DNA of 64,000 bases from Chryseobacterium angstadtii (GCF_001045465.1 NZ_LFND01000004.1:280750-344749), one strand, 5' to 3'. Counted from the first letter of the stretch, positions 27,700-36,854 are shown. Notes: generated from the letters alone by a model not told the origin. Numbers and translations: made by a program.

Positions 27700-28278
27700 A
27701 TGTCATCAATGAAAAATAGTGAAGAATGGAAATCAAATAAGAAGTTTATCTGGATTTCTTTCATTTTAGGTTTTATATTCCTGTTCTTTTCAATGAAATA
27801 TCTGTTCTCAGAATTACCAAATAAACAGAACATTCATGAAATAAAAGGTATTTTTAAAGAAATTAAGGTAAATAAAGAAAAAAGAGGCGGAAAAAGCCTC
27901 ACAATTCATGTCAAAGAATATCCTGAAATTAATTTTATGATAGGAAGTATTGCCATAAAACAAATGTATTTCCAGAGATTTATGGCAGAAAATAAACCGG
28001 GAGATTCAGTTACATTTTTTATTGAAAAGCATGAATACAACAGAAAAATTATAAAATCAGAAACAATTCCGTTTCCGGAAAACTTTTTATCCCGGAACAA
28101 TATCAGCATTGTTGAAATTCATAAAAAGAATACCAAGTATCTATCATTAAATAACTATAATGAAGCTCATCAAAATAATAATCTTTTAGCAATTCTATTT
28201 TTTGGAGGACTCGGGATATTGATGATCTGGTTAGGAATAAAAAGCATAAACTATTACAAAACAAGTCATAAGCAATAG
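27700..28278 (+). CDS. Hypothetical two-helix membrane protein (DUF3592-like layout)
   Basis: A 192-residue protein with a membrane helix at about residues 15-37 and another near 165-183. Between them is a soluble beta-rich segment (IHEIKGIFKEIKV ... PGDSVTFFIEKHEY). This two-helix layout around a small beta domain resembles DUF3592-type proteins, but the match is only by layout. A second protein of the same general plan follows. Function unknown. Confidence 0.65.
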   Translation: MSSMKNSEEWKSNKKFIWISFILGFIFLFFSMKYLFSELPNKQNIHEIKGIFKEIKVNKEKRGGKSLTIHVKEYPEINFMIGSIAIKQMYFQRFMAENKPGDSVTFFIEKHEYNRKIIKSETIPFPENFLSRNNISIVEIHKKNTKYLSLNNYNEAHQNNNLLAILFFGGLGILMIWLGIKSINYYKTSHKQ

Positions 28279-28355
28279 CATTTCATTGTCTCAATCTGTT
28301 TTTATCTGGTAATTTTTTCTAATTTTAATCAATAAATAAATGCATTCCCTTACTC

Positions 28356-29000
28356 ATGATCTTTGTTTCTAAAATTTTGTTTTTCACGAGTCATCACGGT
28401 TTTTACACGGTGATTATACTTCTGCTGTTTTTCGGGCTACTTTCTTTTGTAACCAAAAAGGCTTGGTTTCTTGCTCCCATAATTCCTCTGGCGATTCTGA
28501 ACGGTGTGGCCGGACAATATCTGAATGCCTGGTTTCTCAACAAATACGGCGTAGAAAGTACAGCAGTCATTACTTCAGATGTAGAGACCAATTCTACGCT
28601 GAATGACAGGTACATCCATGATTATGAAGCTATTGTAAAGAAGCAGGATGGAAAATATACCTCAACATTCTTTTCTACCACTTCGGCCTCTATCTACCCT
28701 ATTGAAAATGCAATCCGGATTCCCGAAGCAGGACAACATTTTCCCGTAAAATATATTCCCGGATATGAAAAAAACATAGTGATTCTGTATTACCAGTCTG
28801 AAGAAGGAAGTACTATGCTGCAATATGAAAAAATGGCTCCCGTGACATCTGCCAAGATCAAATATGAAGCAGACAGAACAAATAAAGAATTTGTTGAAGA
28901 ATATATTGATGCTTTGGAAAACTACGTAAAATACTACGACAATGAAGAATACAAAATAAAAATTGAAGAATTAAAACAGGAACTGAAACGGCTTCAATAA
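28356..29000 (+). CDS. Hypothetical membrane protein
   Basis: A 214-residue protein with two or three N-terminal helices (about residues 1-60), an exported or cytosolic beta segment (ESTAVITSDVETNSTLNDRY ... VKYIPGYEKNIVILY) and a charged, probably coiled-coil C-terminal helix (ENYVKYYDNEEYKIKIEEL). The central part resembles the preceding protein's beta domain in arrangement. It ends just before the trp leader. Function unknown. Confidence 0.65.
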   Translation: MIFVSKILFFTSHHGFYTVIILLLFFGLLSFVTKKAWFLAPIIPLAILNGVAGQYLNAWFLNKYGVESTAVITSDVETNSTLNDRYIHDYEAIVKKQDGKYTSTFFSTTSASIYPIENAIRIPEAGQHFPVKYIPGYEKNIVILYYQSEEGSTMLQYEKMAPVTSAKIKYEADRTNKEFVEEYIDALENYVKYYDNEEYKIKIEELKQELKRLQ

Positions 29001-29039
29001 AGGTTTTCTATAATATGTTCTTTTATTTCCTGTCATTTT

Positions 29040-29072
29040 TTTGTTTTTATATTAAAAAAATTTCTACATTTG
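29040..29072 (+). promoter_or_regulatory. trp operon promoter
   Basis: TTTG at 29040-29043, a 21-nt spacer, then a perfect TACATTTG at 29065-29072. Only 4 nt separate the -7 box from the leader-peptide ATG at 29077, so transcription would begin on or next to the start codon. Confidence 0.75.
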
Positions 29073-29076
29073 TCCC

Positions 29077-29154
29077 ATGTTAAATATGAGCAACAATATT
29101 TGGTGGTGGCTTTCAAACTCTTCGTCGGGTCTGGAGGTATTGTCATGTTGCTAA
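29077..29154 (+). CDS. trp leader peptide with three tandem Trp codons
   Basis: A 25-residue ORF, MLNMSNNIWWWLSNSSSGLE followed by VLSCC. The TGG codons at 29101-29109 are consecutive. It sits between a promoter and a strong terminator in front of trpE, the classical arrangement for ribosome-mediated attenuation: Trp-tRNA shortage would stall ribosomes at these codons. A second in-frame ATG at 29086 would give a 22-residue version. It is too short to be found by length-based gene calling. Confidence 0.85.
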   Translation: MLNMSNNIWWWLSNSSSGLEVLSCC

Positions 29155-29218
29155 TAAGCAGAATAATTAAACTACACAATATATAGGCTTTGACGGATTC
29201 CGTTAAAGCCTTTTTTTT
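29121..29218 (+). promoter_or_regulatory. trp attenuator region with intrinsic terminator
   Basis: The terminator hairpin at 29186-29210 has an 11-bp stem GGCTTTGACGG / CCGTTAAAGCC (one G-U pair) and an ATT loop, followed by eight T residues. A candidate antiterminator core is TTCGTC at 29121-29126 pairing with GACGGA at 29192-29197, which would break the terminator; TTCGTC lies just beyond a ribosome stalled at the Trp codons. A GGCTTT copy at 29108-29113 could compete for the 3' arm. The terminator is clear; the alternative pairings are inference. Confidence 0.8.
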
Positions 29219-29250
29219 ATTTAATCCTAAAACAAAAAAATACAAGCAAG

Positions 29251-30675
29251 ATGTCTGTTCAAAAAATAAAAATAAAAACTGATTCTAAAAAAACACTGGG
29301 AGATCTTTACACTCCCATGAATATCTATCTTCAGATCAGAGACAGATTCAGAGATACTATCCTTCTGGAAAGTTCAGATTCTAAAAATATCGACAATAAT
29401 TTTTCTTTTATTGCCGTGAATGCCGTAGCAGGAATTGAAGTGAAAAATCTTACAGAATTTGAAATGAAGCTTCCGGGAGCAGATCCTGTAAAACATTCCA
29501 TCGGGGAACGCAATATTGCGGATTTATTTGATGAGTTTCAAAGTATTTTTGAATGTGAAACCACCCACGACCCGATTGAACAGACCGCTCAGAGCCTTTT
29601 TGGGTATACCAGCTTTGAAGCAGTTCAGTTTTTCGAAGACATCAACTTGAAACCACAGAGTCCGGAAGTGGAAATTCCTATTCTTCGCTACAGATTCTAT
29701 CAGTATGTAATTGCCATCAACCATTACAACGATGAAATGCACATTATTGAAAACCAGATCCCTGGTATAAAATCTGAGCTTTATCTGCTTGAAAACCTGA
29801 TTAAAAACCAAAACACTCCGGTTTATCCTTTCGAAAAAACGGGAGAAGAAACGTCTAACCTTACCGACGAAGAATATATTGAACTGGTAAAAACAGCACA
29901 AAAACACTGTATGAGAGGCGATGTTTTCCAGTTGGTACTTAGCAGAAGATTCCAGCAGAAATTCAAAGGAGATGAATTCAATGTATATCGTGCCCTCAGA
30001 AATATCAATCCTTCCCCTTATCTTTTCTTTTTTGATTACGGAAATTATAAATTATTCGGGTCCAGCCCGGAAAGCCAGCTGATCATTAAAGACCACAAAG
30101 CGGTTATTCATCCTATTGCAGGAACATTCAAAAGAACCGGACATCTGGAAACGGATCTTCAATCTATCGAAGCCTTGAAAAATGATCCGAAAGAAAACGC
30201 AGAACACACCATGCTGGTAGATTTAGCCAGAAATGATCTGGGGAAACTGGGTAAAAATGTAACCGTAACCAAGCTGAAAGAAATCCAGCTCTTCTCCCAC
30301 GTCATTCATATGGTAAGTGAAGTTACCGCCGATCTTCCTGAAAACCTAAACCCTCTGGAAATGGTTTCGGCAACGTTTCCGCAGGGAACTTTAAGCGGTG
30401 CTCCCAAACACCGAGCCCTCCAGCTTATTGATCAGTATGAAAAAGATTCCCGCGGTTATTACGGCGGATGTATCGGAATGATCGGATTAAACGGAACCTG
30501 CAACCAGGCCATTATGATCCGTACTTTTTTAAGCAAAAACAACACCCTTTATTATCAGGCCGGAGCAGGATTGGTCGCGAAATCTGTTCCCGAAAACGAA
30601 TTGCAGGAAGTGAATAATAAATTGAATGCTTTGAAAAAAGCGGTAGATAAAGCGGGGAAGATTGTAGCGAGTTAA
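29251..30675 (+). CDS. trpE: Anthranilate synthase component I
   Basis: Converts chorismate plus ammonia to anthranilate, the first step of tryptophan synthesis. It has 474 residues. The tryptophan feedback site LLES is visible near the N-terminus (DTILLESSDSKN), so allosteric control by Trp is likely on top of attenuation. The chorismate-binding domain has the typical VLSRRF, YLFFFDYGNYKLFGSSPE, HPIAGTFKRTG and FPQGTLSGAPKHRAL motifs. First structural gene of the operon, 33 nt after the attenuator T-run. Confidence 0.95.
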   Translation: MSVQKIKIKTDSKKTLGDLYTPMNIYLQIRDRFRDTILLESSDSKNIDNNFSFIAVNAVAGIEVKNLTEFEMKLPGADPVKHSIGERNIADLFDEFQSIFECETTHDPIEQTAQSLFGYTSFEAVQFFEDINLKPQSPEVEIPILRYRFYQYVIAINHYNDEMHIIENQIPGIKSELYLLENLIKNQNTPVYPFEKTGEETSNLTDEEYIELVKTAQKHCMRGDVFQLVLSRRFQQKFKGDEFNVYRALRNINPSPYLFFFDYGNYKLFGSSPESQLIIKDHKAVIHPIAGTFKRTGHLETDLQSIEALKNDPKENAEHTMLVDLARNDLGKLGKNVTVTKLKEIQLFSHVIHMVSEVTADLPENLNPLEMVSATFPQGTLSGAPKHRALQLIDQYEKDSRGYYGGCIGMIGLNGTCNQAIMIRTFLSKNNTLYYQAGAGLVAKSVPENELQEVNNKLNALKKAVDKAGKIVAS

Positions 30676-30761
30676 GAGGTGTGGGCTCCGGGGTGCGAGG
30701 TTCGGGATTTGAAGCAAACCAGATACAAATAACTAATAATCAGTAATTAAAATTTAAAAAA

Positions 30762-31370
30762 ATGAACAATAATATAAATCAACCAGCAACAAATACTCAG
30801 TCTAAAGTTCTGGTTTTTGACAACTACGACAGCTTTACTTATAATCTTGTCCAGATCATTGAAAAAATTCTGGATCAAAAAGTAGATGTGGTAAGAAATG
30901 ATCAGATCACTTTGGAAGAGATTGGAAAATACGATAAAATCATTCTTTCTCCTGGCCCAGGAATTCCCGAAGAAGCGGGAATCTTGCTGGATCTGATCAG
31001 AGAATACGCCTCTACCAAAAGTATTCTGGGTGTATGTCTTGGGCAGCAGGCCATTGCGGAAGCTTTTGGAGGAAACCTGATCAATCTTTCTGAAATTTTC
31101 CATGGTGTGGCTACTTCCGCCGAGCTGGTGAAAGAAAATACCAAGATCTTTAAAAACCTGGCTTCAGGAATGGAAGTGGGAAGATATCACAGCTGGGCGG
31201 TTAACCCGGAAGGATTCCCGGAAGAACTGGAAATTACTGCCGTAGATAAAGACGGAATGATCATGGCTTTGCAGCATAAAACCTACGATGTGCATGGGGT
31301 TCAGTTTCACCCGGAAAGTATTTTAACTCCGGACGGAGAAGTTATTATCCGAAATTTTTTAATGAACTGA
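30762..31370 (+). CDS. trpG: Anthranilate synthase component II (glutamine amidotransferase)
   Basis: Supplies ammonia from glutamine to TrpE. The 202-residue class I amidotransferase has the nucleophile Cys in GVCLGQQAIAEAFGG, and the His-Glu pair in VQFHPESILTP. The N-terminal LVFDNYDSFTYNLVQ is the family signature. In organisms with one such subunit it can also serve 4-amino-4-deoxychorismate synthase; no pab genes are seen here. The next gene begins 1 nt after its stop codon. Confidence 0.94.
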   Translation: MNNNINQPATNTQSKVLVFDNYDSFTYNLVQIIEKILDQKVDVVRNDQITLEEIGKYDKIILSPGPGIPEEAGILLDLIREYASTKSILGVCLGQQAIAEAFGGNLINLSEIFHGVATSAELVKENTKIFKNLASGMEVGRYHSWAVNPEGFPEELEITAVDKDGMIMALQHKTYDVHGVQFHPESILTPDGEVIIRNFLMN

Positions 31371-31371
31371 G

Positions 31372-31854
31372 ATGACCGGAGAAGAGTTTGAAAAGTTTCT
31401 CGCCAGAAAAGAGATCTATGTTCAGAACAGCAGAACCCAAAGTTCTGATGAAGATGTTCTTCAGCTCTACTCTTACATTTTGGAACATGAAAACCGGGAC
31501 AGTGACTGGTGGAGCGAATGTCATGGCACCGATGATGTTATCCGGATCATTCAAAATTCCGGAGAGGATATTTTTGAAAAAATCAAAGAAGATATTCCAA
31601 ACTGGAGCGGTTTTCAGACAGAATTATTGGCCCTTTCCCTAATATCCAGTTATGAAGATGATTATAAAGTCAATGAGAGAATGAAGCTGTATTTAGAATT
31701 ATTTGATATCCAAAAACACGACTGTGATCTCTATTTAATTTTTGATCAGTTACATATTAATTTAAAACTGGCAGACCGGGAAGTTTTGGAAAGACTGGCA
31801 AAAAAACTCAGTTTTAGTTCAGTTGAAGATTTAATGCAATTTGTTTACCCTTAA
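31372..31854 (+). CDS. Hypothetical acidic protein inside the trp operon
   Basis: A 160-residue soluble, acidic, helix-rich protein, starting 1 nt after trpG. No signal or membrane segment. It contains DSDWWSECHGTDDVIRIIQN and a long helical middle (NWSGFQTELLALSLISSYED). I do not recognise a family; the style resembles small helical immunity- or HEAT-like proteins. Its tight coupling to trpG and trpD suggests it is expressed with the pathway, but nothing shows an enzymatic role. Confidence 0.7.
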   Translation: MTGEEFEKFLARKEIYVQNSRTQSSDEDVLQLYSYILEHENRDSDWWSECHGTDDVIRIIQNSGEDIFEKIKEDIPNWSGFQTELLALSLISSYEDDYKVNERMKLYLELFDIQKHDCDLYLIFDQLHINLKLADREVLERLAKKLSFSSVEDLMQFVYP

Positions 31855-31906
31855 AATTATGAAACCTACAGACACCGATTACTTAACAACCATAAAAACT
31901 CCACAA

Positions 31907-32896
31907 ATGAAAGAAATACTACAATACCTGTTCAATCATCATACGCTGTCTAAATCTGAGGCAAAAGCTACGATGATTGAAATTGCTCAGAATAAATTCA
32001 ATTCTGCAGAAGTGACTGCCTTTATCAGTGTTTTTCTGATGCGGAATATTACTTTAAACGAATTGGAAGGTTTCAGAGAGGCTCTGCTTCAGATGGCAGT
32101 TCCTGTACAGCTTAATACCGGAGACACGATGGATATTGTGGGAACCGGAGGCGATGGAAAAAACACAATCAATATATCAACTCTGGCAAGTTTCATTGTT
32201 GCCGGAGCAGGACAAAAAGTGGCAAAACACGGAAATTACGGGGCTTCTGCTACCACTGGATCATCTAATGTAATGGAAGAATTGGGCTATCAGTTCAAGA
32301 ATAATTCAGATCAGCTGAATGAAGAACTGGAAAAAGCCAATATATGTTTTCTGCATGCTCCGTATTTTCATCCTGCGCTTCAGTCTGTCGGTGCTTTAAG
32401 AAAAGCTCTAGGCATGCGTACATTCTTTAATCTTTTAGGTCCGCTGGTGAATCCGGCAAAACCTAAATACTCCGTAATCGGAGTTTATAACCTCGAAATT
32501 GCCCGAATTTACCAATATCTTCTTCAAAAAGAAAATCGTGAATTCATCCTTGTGCATGGCCTGGACGGATATGATGAAATAAGTCTTACCCAGGACAGCA
32601 AAATCATTACAAAAACAGGTGAAGAAATTTATTCGGCCGAAGATTTAGGATTCGATTCTGTACAACCGGCAAGTATCAGCGGAGGGGAAACTCCTCAGGA
32701 ATCTGCCAAAATTTTCAGGAATATACTGGAAGGAAATGGTTCAATACAACAAAATTCTGTAGTGCTGGCCAATGCATCAACCGCCCTTTTCCACACTCAG
32801 AAATTCGGAACCTATGAAAATTGCCTGTTGATGGCCAAAGAAAGTCTCGAAAGCGGAAAAGCATTGAGAAGCCTTGAATTATTGGTGAATAATTAA
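31907..32896 (+). CDS. trpD: Anthranilate phosphoribosyltransferase
   Basis: Joins anthranilate to PRPP. I chose the ATG at 31907 (MKEILQYLFNHHTLSKSEA), giving 329 residues, the usual family length; the frame is open back to 31841, which would overlap the preceding gene and add residues that do not look like TrpD. Key motifs are DIVGTGGDGKNTINIST (PRPP loop), KHGNYGASATTGSSNVMEELG, and RTFFNLLGPLVNPAKP. Confidence 0.94.
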   Translation: MKEILQYLFNHHTLSKSEAKATMIEIAQNKFNSAEVTAFISVFLMRNITLNELEGFREALLQMAVPVQLNTGDTMDIVGTGGDGKNTINISTLASFIVAGAGQKVAKHGNYGASATTGSSNVMEELGYQFKNNSDQLNEELEKANICFLHAPYFHPALQSVGALRKALGMRTFFNLLGPLVNPAKPKYSVIGVYNLEIARIYQYLLQKENREFILVHGLDGYDEISLTQDSKIITKTGEEIYSAEDLGFDSVQPASISGGETPQESAKIFRNILEGNGSIQQNSVVLANASTALFHTQKFGTYENCLLMAKESLESGKALRSLELLVNN

Positions 32897-32960
32897 TAGA
32901 CAACTCGTTAAAATTATTAGTTAGTTGATACAGAAAATCTCAAACTATTTTCCGCCACAT

Positions 32961-32995
32961 CTAACCTCTAATTTCTAACCTCTAACTTCTAGTTT
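32961..32995 (+). repeat. CTAACYT heptamer array upstream of trpC
   Basis: Five 7-bp units in exact register: CTAACCT, CTAATTT, CTAACCT, CTAACTT, CTAGTTT. The array ends 8 nt before the trpC ATG. A sister array lies before trpA at 36855-36889. Confidence 0.7.
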
Positions 32996-33003
32996 TAAAA
33001 AAA

Positions 33004-33777
33004 ATGACAATATTAGATACCATTATCGCAAGGAAAAAAGAAGAAATTGCCGTTTCAAAGGCTGGAATTTCAATTGATCAATTAAAAAATTCTGAGTTTT
33101 TTGGAAGAAAAAGCTTTTCCCTGAAAGAATCCGTGAAAAATAAAAGCGGAATTATTGCTGAATTTAAAAGGAAATCTCCTTCAAAAGGAATTATTAATGA
33201 TCAAGTTCAACCTTTGGACATCACTTCTGCCTACGAAAACTTCGGAGCATCCGGGATTTCAATTCTCACAGACCATGACTTTTTTGGAGGTAGCTTCGAA
33301 GATATTCTGCAGGTAAGAAACGCTATCGGCATACCTATTCTCAGAAAAGATTTTATGGTAGACGAATACCAGTTTTACGAGGCCAAAAGTATCGGAGCTG
33401 ATGCTGTTTTACTCATCGCAGCCTGCCTTTCTCCCGATCAGGTTCAGGAATATACCGAGCTGGCTCATGAACTGGATCTTGAAGTTCTGTTGGAAATCCA
33501 TACTGAAGAGGAACTGAAACATTTCCATTCCGGAATTGATCTCGTAGGTATTAACAACAGAAATTTAAAAGACTTCAAAGTAGATCTTCAACATTCTGTC
33601 CGGTTAAAAGATCTCCTTCCGAAAGAAGTAATGTCTGTTGCGGAAAGCGGCATTTATAGCCTGGAAGATTTTAAATATCTGAAAGAAAAAGGATTTGACG
33701 GCTTTCTCATGGGAGAATATTTTATGAAAAACGAAAATCCGGCAAAGGCGTTTGAGGAGTTTAATGCGGTGATATGA
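33004..33777 (+). CDS. trpC: Indole-3-glycerol phosphate synthase
   Basis: Closes the indole ring, converting CdRP to indole-3-glycerol phosphate. A 257-residue TIM barrel, monofunctional (not fused to TrpF). Conserved segments are IIAEFKRKSPSKG (catalytic Glu and Lys), ISILTDHDFFGGS, PILRKDFMVDEYQ, LLEIHTEEEL, VGINNRNLKDFKVD and VAESGI. The stop codon lies inside the octamer array that separates it from trpF. Confidence 0.95.
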   Translation: MTILDTIIARKKEEIAVSKAGISIDQLKNSEFFGRKSFSLKESVKNKSGIIAEFKRKSPSKGIINDQVQPLDITSAYENFGASGISILTDHDFFGGSFEDILQVRNAIGIPILRKDFMVDEYQFYEAKSIGADAVLLIAACLSPDQVQEYTELAHELDLEVLLEIHTEEELKHFHSGIDLVGINNRNLKDFKVDLQHSVRLKDLLPKEVMSVAESGIYSLEDFKYLKEKGFDGFLMGEYFMKNENPAKAFEEFNAVI

Positions 33778-33830
33778 TGATGTGACGATTTGGTGATGTG
33801 ATGATGTGGTGATTTGATGATACGGTGATG
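33775..33830 (+). repeat. Octamer array between trpC and trpF
   Basis: Seven 8-bp units in register: TGATGATG, TGACGATT, TGGTGATG, TGATGATG, TGGTGATT, TGATGATA, CGGTGATG. The first unit supplies the trpC stop codon. Confidence 0.75.
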
Positions 33831-33881
33831 AGTGAATGGAATGAATTAATTGAAAATAAAGACTTGATGGACTTGATAAAT

Positions 33882-34559
33882 ATGAAACCTGAAACCGACA
33901 ATCTGCAACCCAAGCTTAAAGTCTGCGGTTTAACAAGATTGGACCAGATCCGGGAACTGATTTCCATGAAAACCGATTTTCTTGGTTTTATATTTTACCC
34001 AAAATCGCCGAGATATGTTCTGAATCATTTGAATACGGAAGATATTTCGAAGATAGAGCACCATGCAAAAACCGGAGTTTTTGTGAACGAAGAAGCAGAT
34101 CAAATTACAGATATTGCTGAAAAAGCAGGATTAAACCTTATTCAGCTTCATGGTGATGAAAGTGAAGATTTTATTACTGAATTAAGACAGAAATTGAATC
34201 AGGAAGTTAAGATCATTAAAGTGATCAGAATCGGCAATAATGATCAGGAAACCAAAGAAAAATTACAACAAACGATCAATGCTCACCTTTCTATCGTTGA
34301 TTATTTTCTCTTCGATACGGACGGAAAAGCATTCGGAGGAACCGGAAAACAATTCGACTGGACGCTTCTGGATACATTGAAAATTCCTCTTCCCTATTTT
34401 CTGAGTGGTGGAATCTCTGAAGAAAACGTCAAAAATATTGATCTTTTGAATCCAAAACCTTTCGCCCTGGATATCAACTCAAAATTCGAATTTGAACCGG
34501 GAAATAAAAACATTGAAAAAATAAAAAATTATATCGAAGTTGCCCACAAAGCACTCTGA
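33882..34559 (+). CDS. trpF: Phosphoribosylanthranilate isomerase
   Basis: Isomerises PRA to CdRP. The frame is open from 33825, but the part before 33882 is close to repeat-derived sequence and unlike TrpF, so I use the ATG at 33882 (MKPETDNLQPKLKVCGLTR), 225 residues. The catalytic Cys is in KVCGLTR and the general acid Asp in FLFDTDGKAFGGTGKQFDW; FLSGGISEENV binds phosphate near the end. The short N-terminal tail before LKVCGLTR could still be overlong. Confidence 0.9.
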   Translation: MKPETDNLQPKLKVCGLTRLDQIRELISMKTDFLGFIFYPKSPRYVLNHLNTEDISKIEHHAKTGVFVNEEADQITDIAEKAGLNLIQLHGDESEDFITELRQKLNQEVKIIKVIRIGNNDQETKEKLQQTINAHLSIVDYFLFDTDGKAFGGTGKQFDWTLLDTLKIPLPYFLSGGISEENVKNIDLLNPKPFALDINSKFEFEPGNKNIEKIKNYIEVAHKAL

Positions 34560-34570
34560 ACACACACACA

Positions 34571-35095
34571 ATGATGAACATACATTTGTTAAAAAAAACA
34601 TTTTATAAAACCTTATTTCCGCCAAAATTCGGAAATGGAAAAATCCAGTCTCTGTATAATTTTGTTTCCCAAAATGACAGTGATGCAGAAAACTGGAGTA
34701 TAGACGGACAGCTTCAGGAATTCATCGGAATTATTAAAAGCTTTGATGAAAATGATATTCAGTATTTCTTTGAAAGAATTAATTTATGGAACAGTTATTA
34801 TCTTGTGATTATTTCCGACAAGTTTTTGGACAGCCATGTTAAAACCAATGTAAAATATGATCTGGGCAGGATTTATGCTAAAATTTTTCTGCTGTATGAA
34901 GATTCGGATCCTTATTTTTTAATTGACAATCTGGAAATAGCTGTTACGATGTATGATTCAAAAATAGATACGGCCACATTAATTGACTTGACCAGCAAAA
35001 TTGAATTATTGCATCATAAAAAGCTGATCACGAGACAGCAACGTAATTACAACATACAATTTATCAATAATTTAACTGATGAATTACAAAATTAA
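34571..35095 (+). CDS. Hypothetical protein inside the trp operon
   Basis: A 174-residue soluble protein with no recognised domain; likely all-helical (FIGIIKSFDENDIQYFFERI, LIDLTSKIELLHHKKLITR). A second ATG at 34574 is equally possible. Its last 17 nt overlap the start of the acetyltransferase-like gene, so translation is coupled. It resembles the 160-residue protein after trpG in size and acidity but not clearly in sequence. Confidence 0.65.
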   Translation: MMNIHLLKKTFYKTLFPPKFGNGKIQSLYNFVSQNDSDAENWSIDGQLQEFIGIIKSFDENDIQYFFERINLWNSYYLVIISDKFLDSHVKTNVKYDLGRIYAKIFLLYEDSDPYFLIDNLEIAVTMYDSKIDTATLIDLTSKIELLHHKKLITRQQRNYNIQFINNLTDELQN

Positions 35096-35624
35096 AAGAC
35101 CGGAGGAATTAACAGATTTTGAAATCACCCATATTCTTCATCTTTGGGAAGTTCCGGAGTGGAGTGAAATGACACCTTCCGATTTCCGCAATACCTTTAA
35201 GAATTCCGAGTTTCATGGTTTATTTGGTGCTGAAGATGAAATTCTTTCTGTTATGCGGCTTAATTTCGACTTTGTTCTCGAAATTTCGGGAAAACAATTC
35301 CATTTTGCTGAGGCAGTGGGTTTGGTTTCCGCTCAGGAGAAAAAAGGATACGGATCACAGCTGGTAAAAGGTTTTAAAGAAAATATGATCCAAAGAGATA
35401 TAGAGGCTATAGGTTTCTGTTTTGCAGATCTGCGTCCGTTTTACCGTCAATGCGATATTGACATTTTAGAATACAAAGCTAAATTTATTAAAGAAAAGAA
35501 TAACAATGAATGGATCAGTTCCGAAGACGATGATGTACTAATTTTCAATGCTTACGGAGAAACCATAAAGCTGTTCACCAGCCTTAGCCCGGAAAAAAAT
35601 GCTTATTTAATGATTAAAGAATAA
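35079..35624 (+). CDS. GNAT-like acetyltransferase in the trp operon
   Basis: A 181-residue protein with the layout of a GNAT N-acetyltransferase: [13 protein letters not shown] at the start, a beta region [19 protein letters not shown], then [18 protein letters not shown], in which a (Q/R)xxGxG/A-type acetyl-CoA loop reads [24 protein letters not shown] follows. Substrate unknown. It overlaps the preceding gene by 17 nt and ends 4 nt before trpB. Confidence 0.65.
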   Translation: MNYKIKRPEELTDFEITHILHLWEVPEWSEMTPSDFRNTFKNSEFHGLFGAEDEILSVMRLNFDFVLEISGKQFHFAEAVGLVSAQEKKGYGSQLVKGFKENMIQRDIEAIGFCFADLRPFYRQCDIDILEYKAKFIKEKNNNEWISSEDDDVLIFNAYGETIKLFTSLSPEKNAYLMIKE

Positions 35625-35628
35625 TACA

Positions 35629-36813
35629 ATGAATTATAAAAACCCTAATGAACACGGATATTATGGTGAATTTGGAGGAGCTTTTATCCCTGAAATGCTT
35701 TATCCGAATGTGGAAGAACTGCAAAAAAACTACCTTGAAATTATAGAATCTGAAGAGTTTCAGAACGAGTATCAGGATTTGCTTAAAAACTATGTAGGAC
35801 GGGCCACACCACTCTATTTTGCCAAAAATCTAAGTGAAAAATATAAAACTCAGATTTATCTAAAAAGAGAAGATCTCAACCATACCGGAGCTCACAAAAT
35901 CAACAATGCTTTGGGACAGGTTCTTCTGGCTAAACGTCTTGGAAAAACAAGAATTATTGCAGAAACCGGGGCCGGACAGCATGGAGTGGCTACTGCAACG
36001 GCATGTGCCTTATTAGGCCTGGAATGTATTGTGTACATGGGAGAAATTGATATCCAGAGACAGGCTCCGAATGTAGCAAGAATGAAAATGCTGGGAGCGG
36101 AAGTGGTTCCCGCCACCTCAGGTTCCAAAACATTAAAAGATGCCGTGAATGAAGCGCTTAGAGACTGGATCAATAATCCTGTAACAACGCATTATGTCAT
36201 TGGAAGTGTGGTTGGGCCGCATCCTTTTCCGGATCTGGTAGCTAGATTTCAAAGCATTATTTCAAAAGAGATCAGAGAACAGCTTAAAGAAAAAATCGGG
36301 AGAGAAAATCCGGATTACGTCATTGCCTGTGTGGGTGGAGGAAGTAATGCTGCAGGAACGTTTTACCATTTTGTAGAAGAAAAGGAGGTGAAAATCATTG
36401 CCGCAGAAGCAGGAGGATTAGGTGTTGATTCTGGAAAATCGGCTGCTACTACTTTCCTCGGGACATTAGGGATTCTTCACGGAAGCAAAAGCCTTGTGAT
36501 GCAGACTGAAGACGGGCAGGTCATTGAGCCTCATTCTATTTCCGCAGGACTGGATTATCCGGGAATCGGACCGTTTCATGCTCATTTATTCAAAGAAAAA
36601 AGGGCGGAGTTTTTCAGTATCAATGATGAAGAAGCTTTAAAATCTGCTTTTGAATTAACTAAACTCGAAGGAATTATTCCGGCGCTGGAAAGTTCTCACG
36701 CACTGGCTGTTTTGGATAAAAAGAAATTCGGTGAAAATGATGTCGTGGTGATCTGCCTGAGCGGACGCGGTGATAAGGATATGGAAACGTATTTAAGAGA
36801 AATAGGAAGCTAG
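35629..36813 (+). CDS. trpB: Tryptophan synthase beta chain
   Basis: The PLP-dependent subunit that joins indole and serine. It has 394 residues. The PLP lysine is in [14 protein letters not shown], the phosphate-binding loop in [12 protein letters not shown], and [15 protein letters not shown] forms the carboxylate-binding loop. The C-terminal LSGRGDKDM is typical of TrpB1, the form that pairs with TrpA. It is followed by a heptamer array, then trpA. Confidence 0.96.
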   Translation: MNYKNPNEHGYYGEFGGAFIPEMLYPNVEELQKNYLEIIESEEFQNEYQDLLKNYVGRATPLYFAKNLSEKYKTQIYLKREDLNHTGAHKINNALGQVLLAKRLGKTRIIAETGAGQHGVATATACALLGLECIVYMGEIDIQRQAPNVARMKMLGAEVVPATSGSKTLKDAVNEALRDWINNPVTTHYVIGSVVGPHPFPDLVARFQSIISKEIREQLKEKIGRENPDYVIACVGGGSNAAGTFYHFVEEKEVKIIAAEAGGLGVDSGKSAATTFLGTLGILHGSKSLVMQTEDGQVIEPHSISAGLDYPGIGPFHAHLFKEKRAEFFSINDEEALKSAFELTKLEGIIPALESSHALAVLDKKKFGENDVVVICLSGRGDKDMETYLREIGS

Positions 36814-36854
36814 AAATTAAAATCAGTCTTTTGACTTCAATTTATAGCCCCTTT

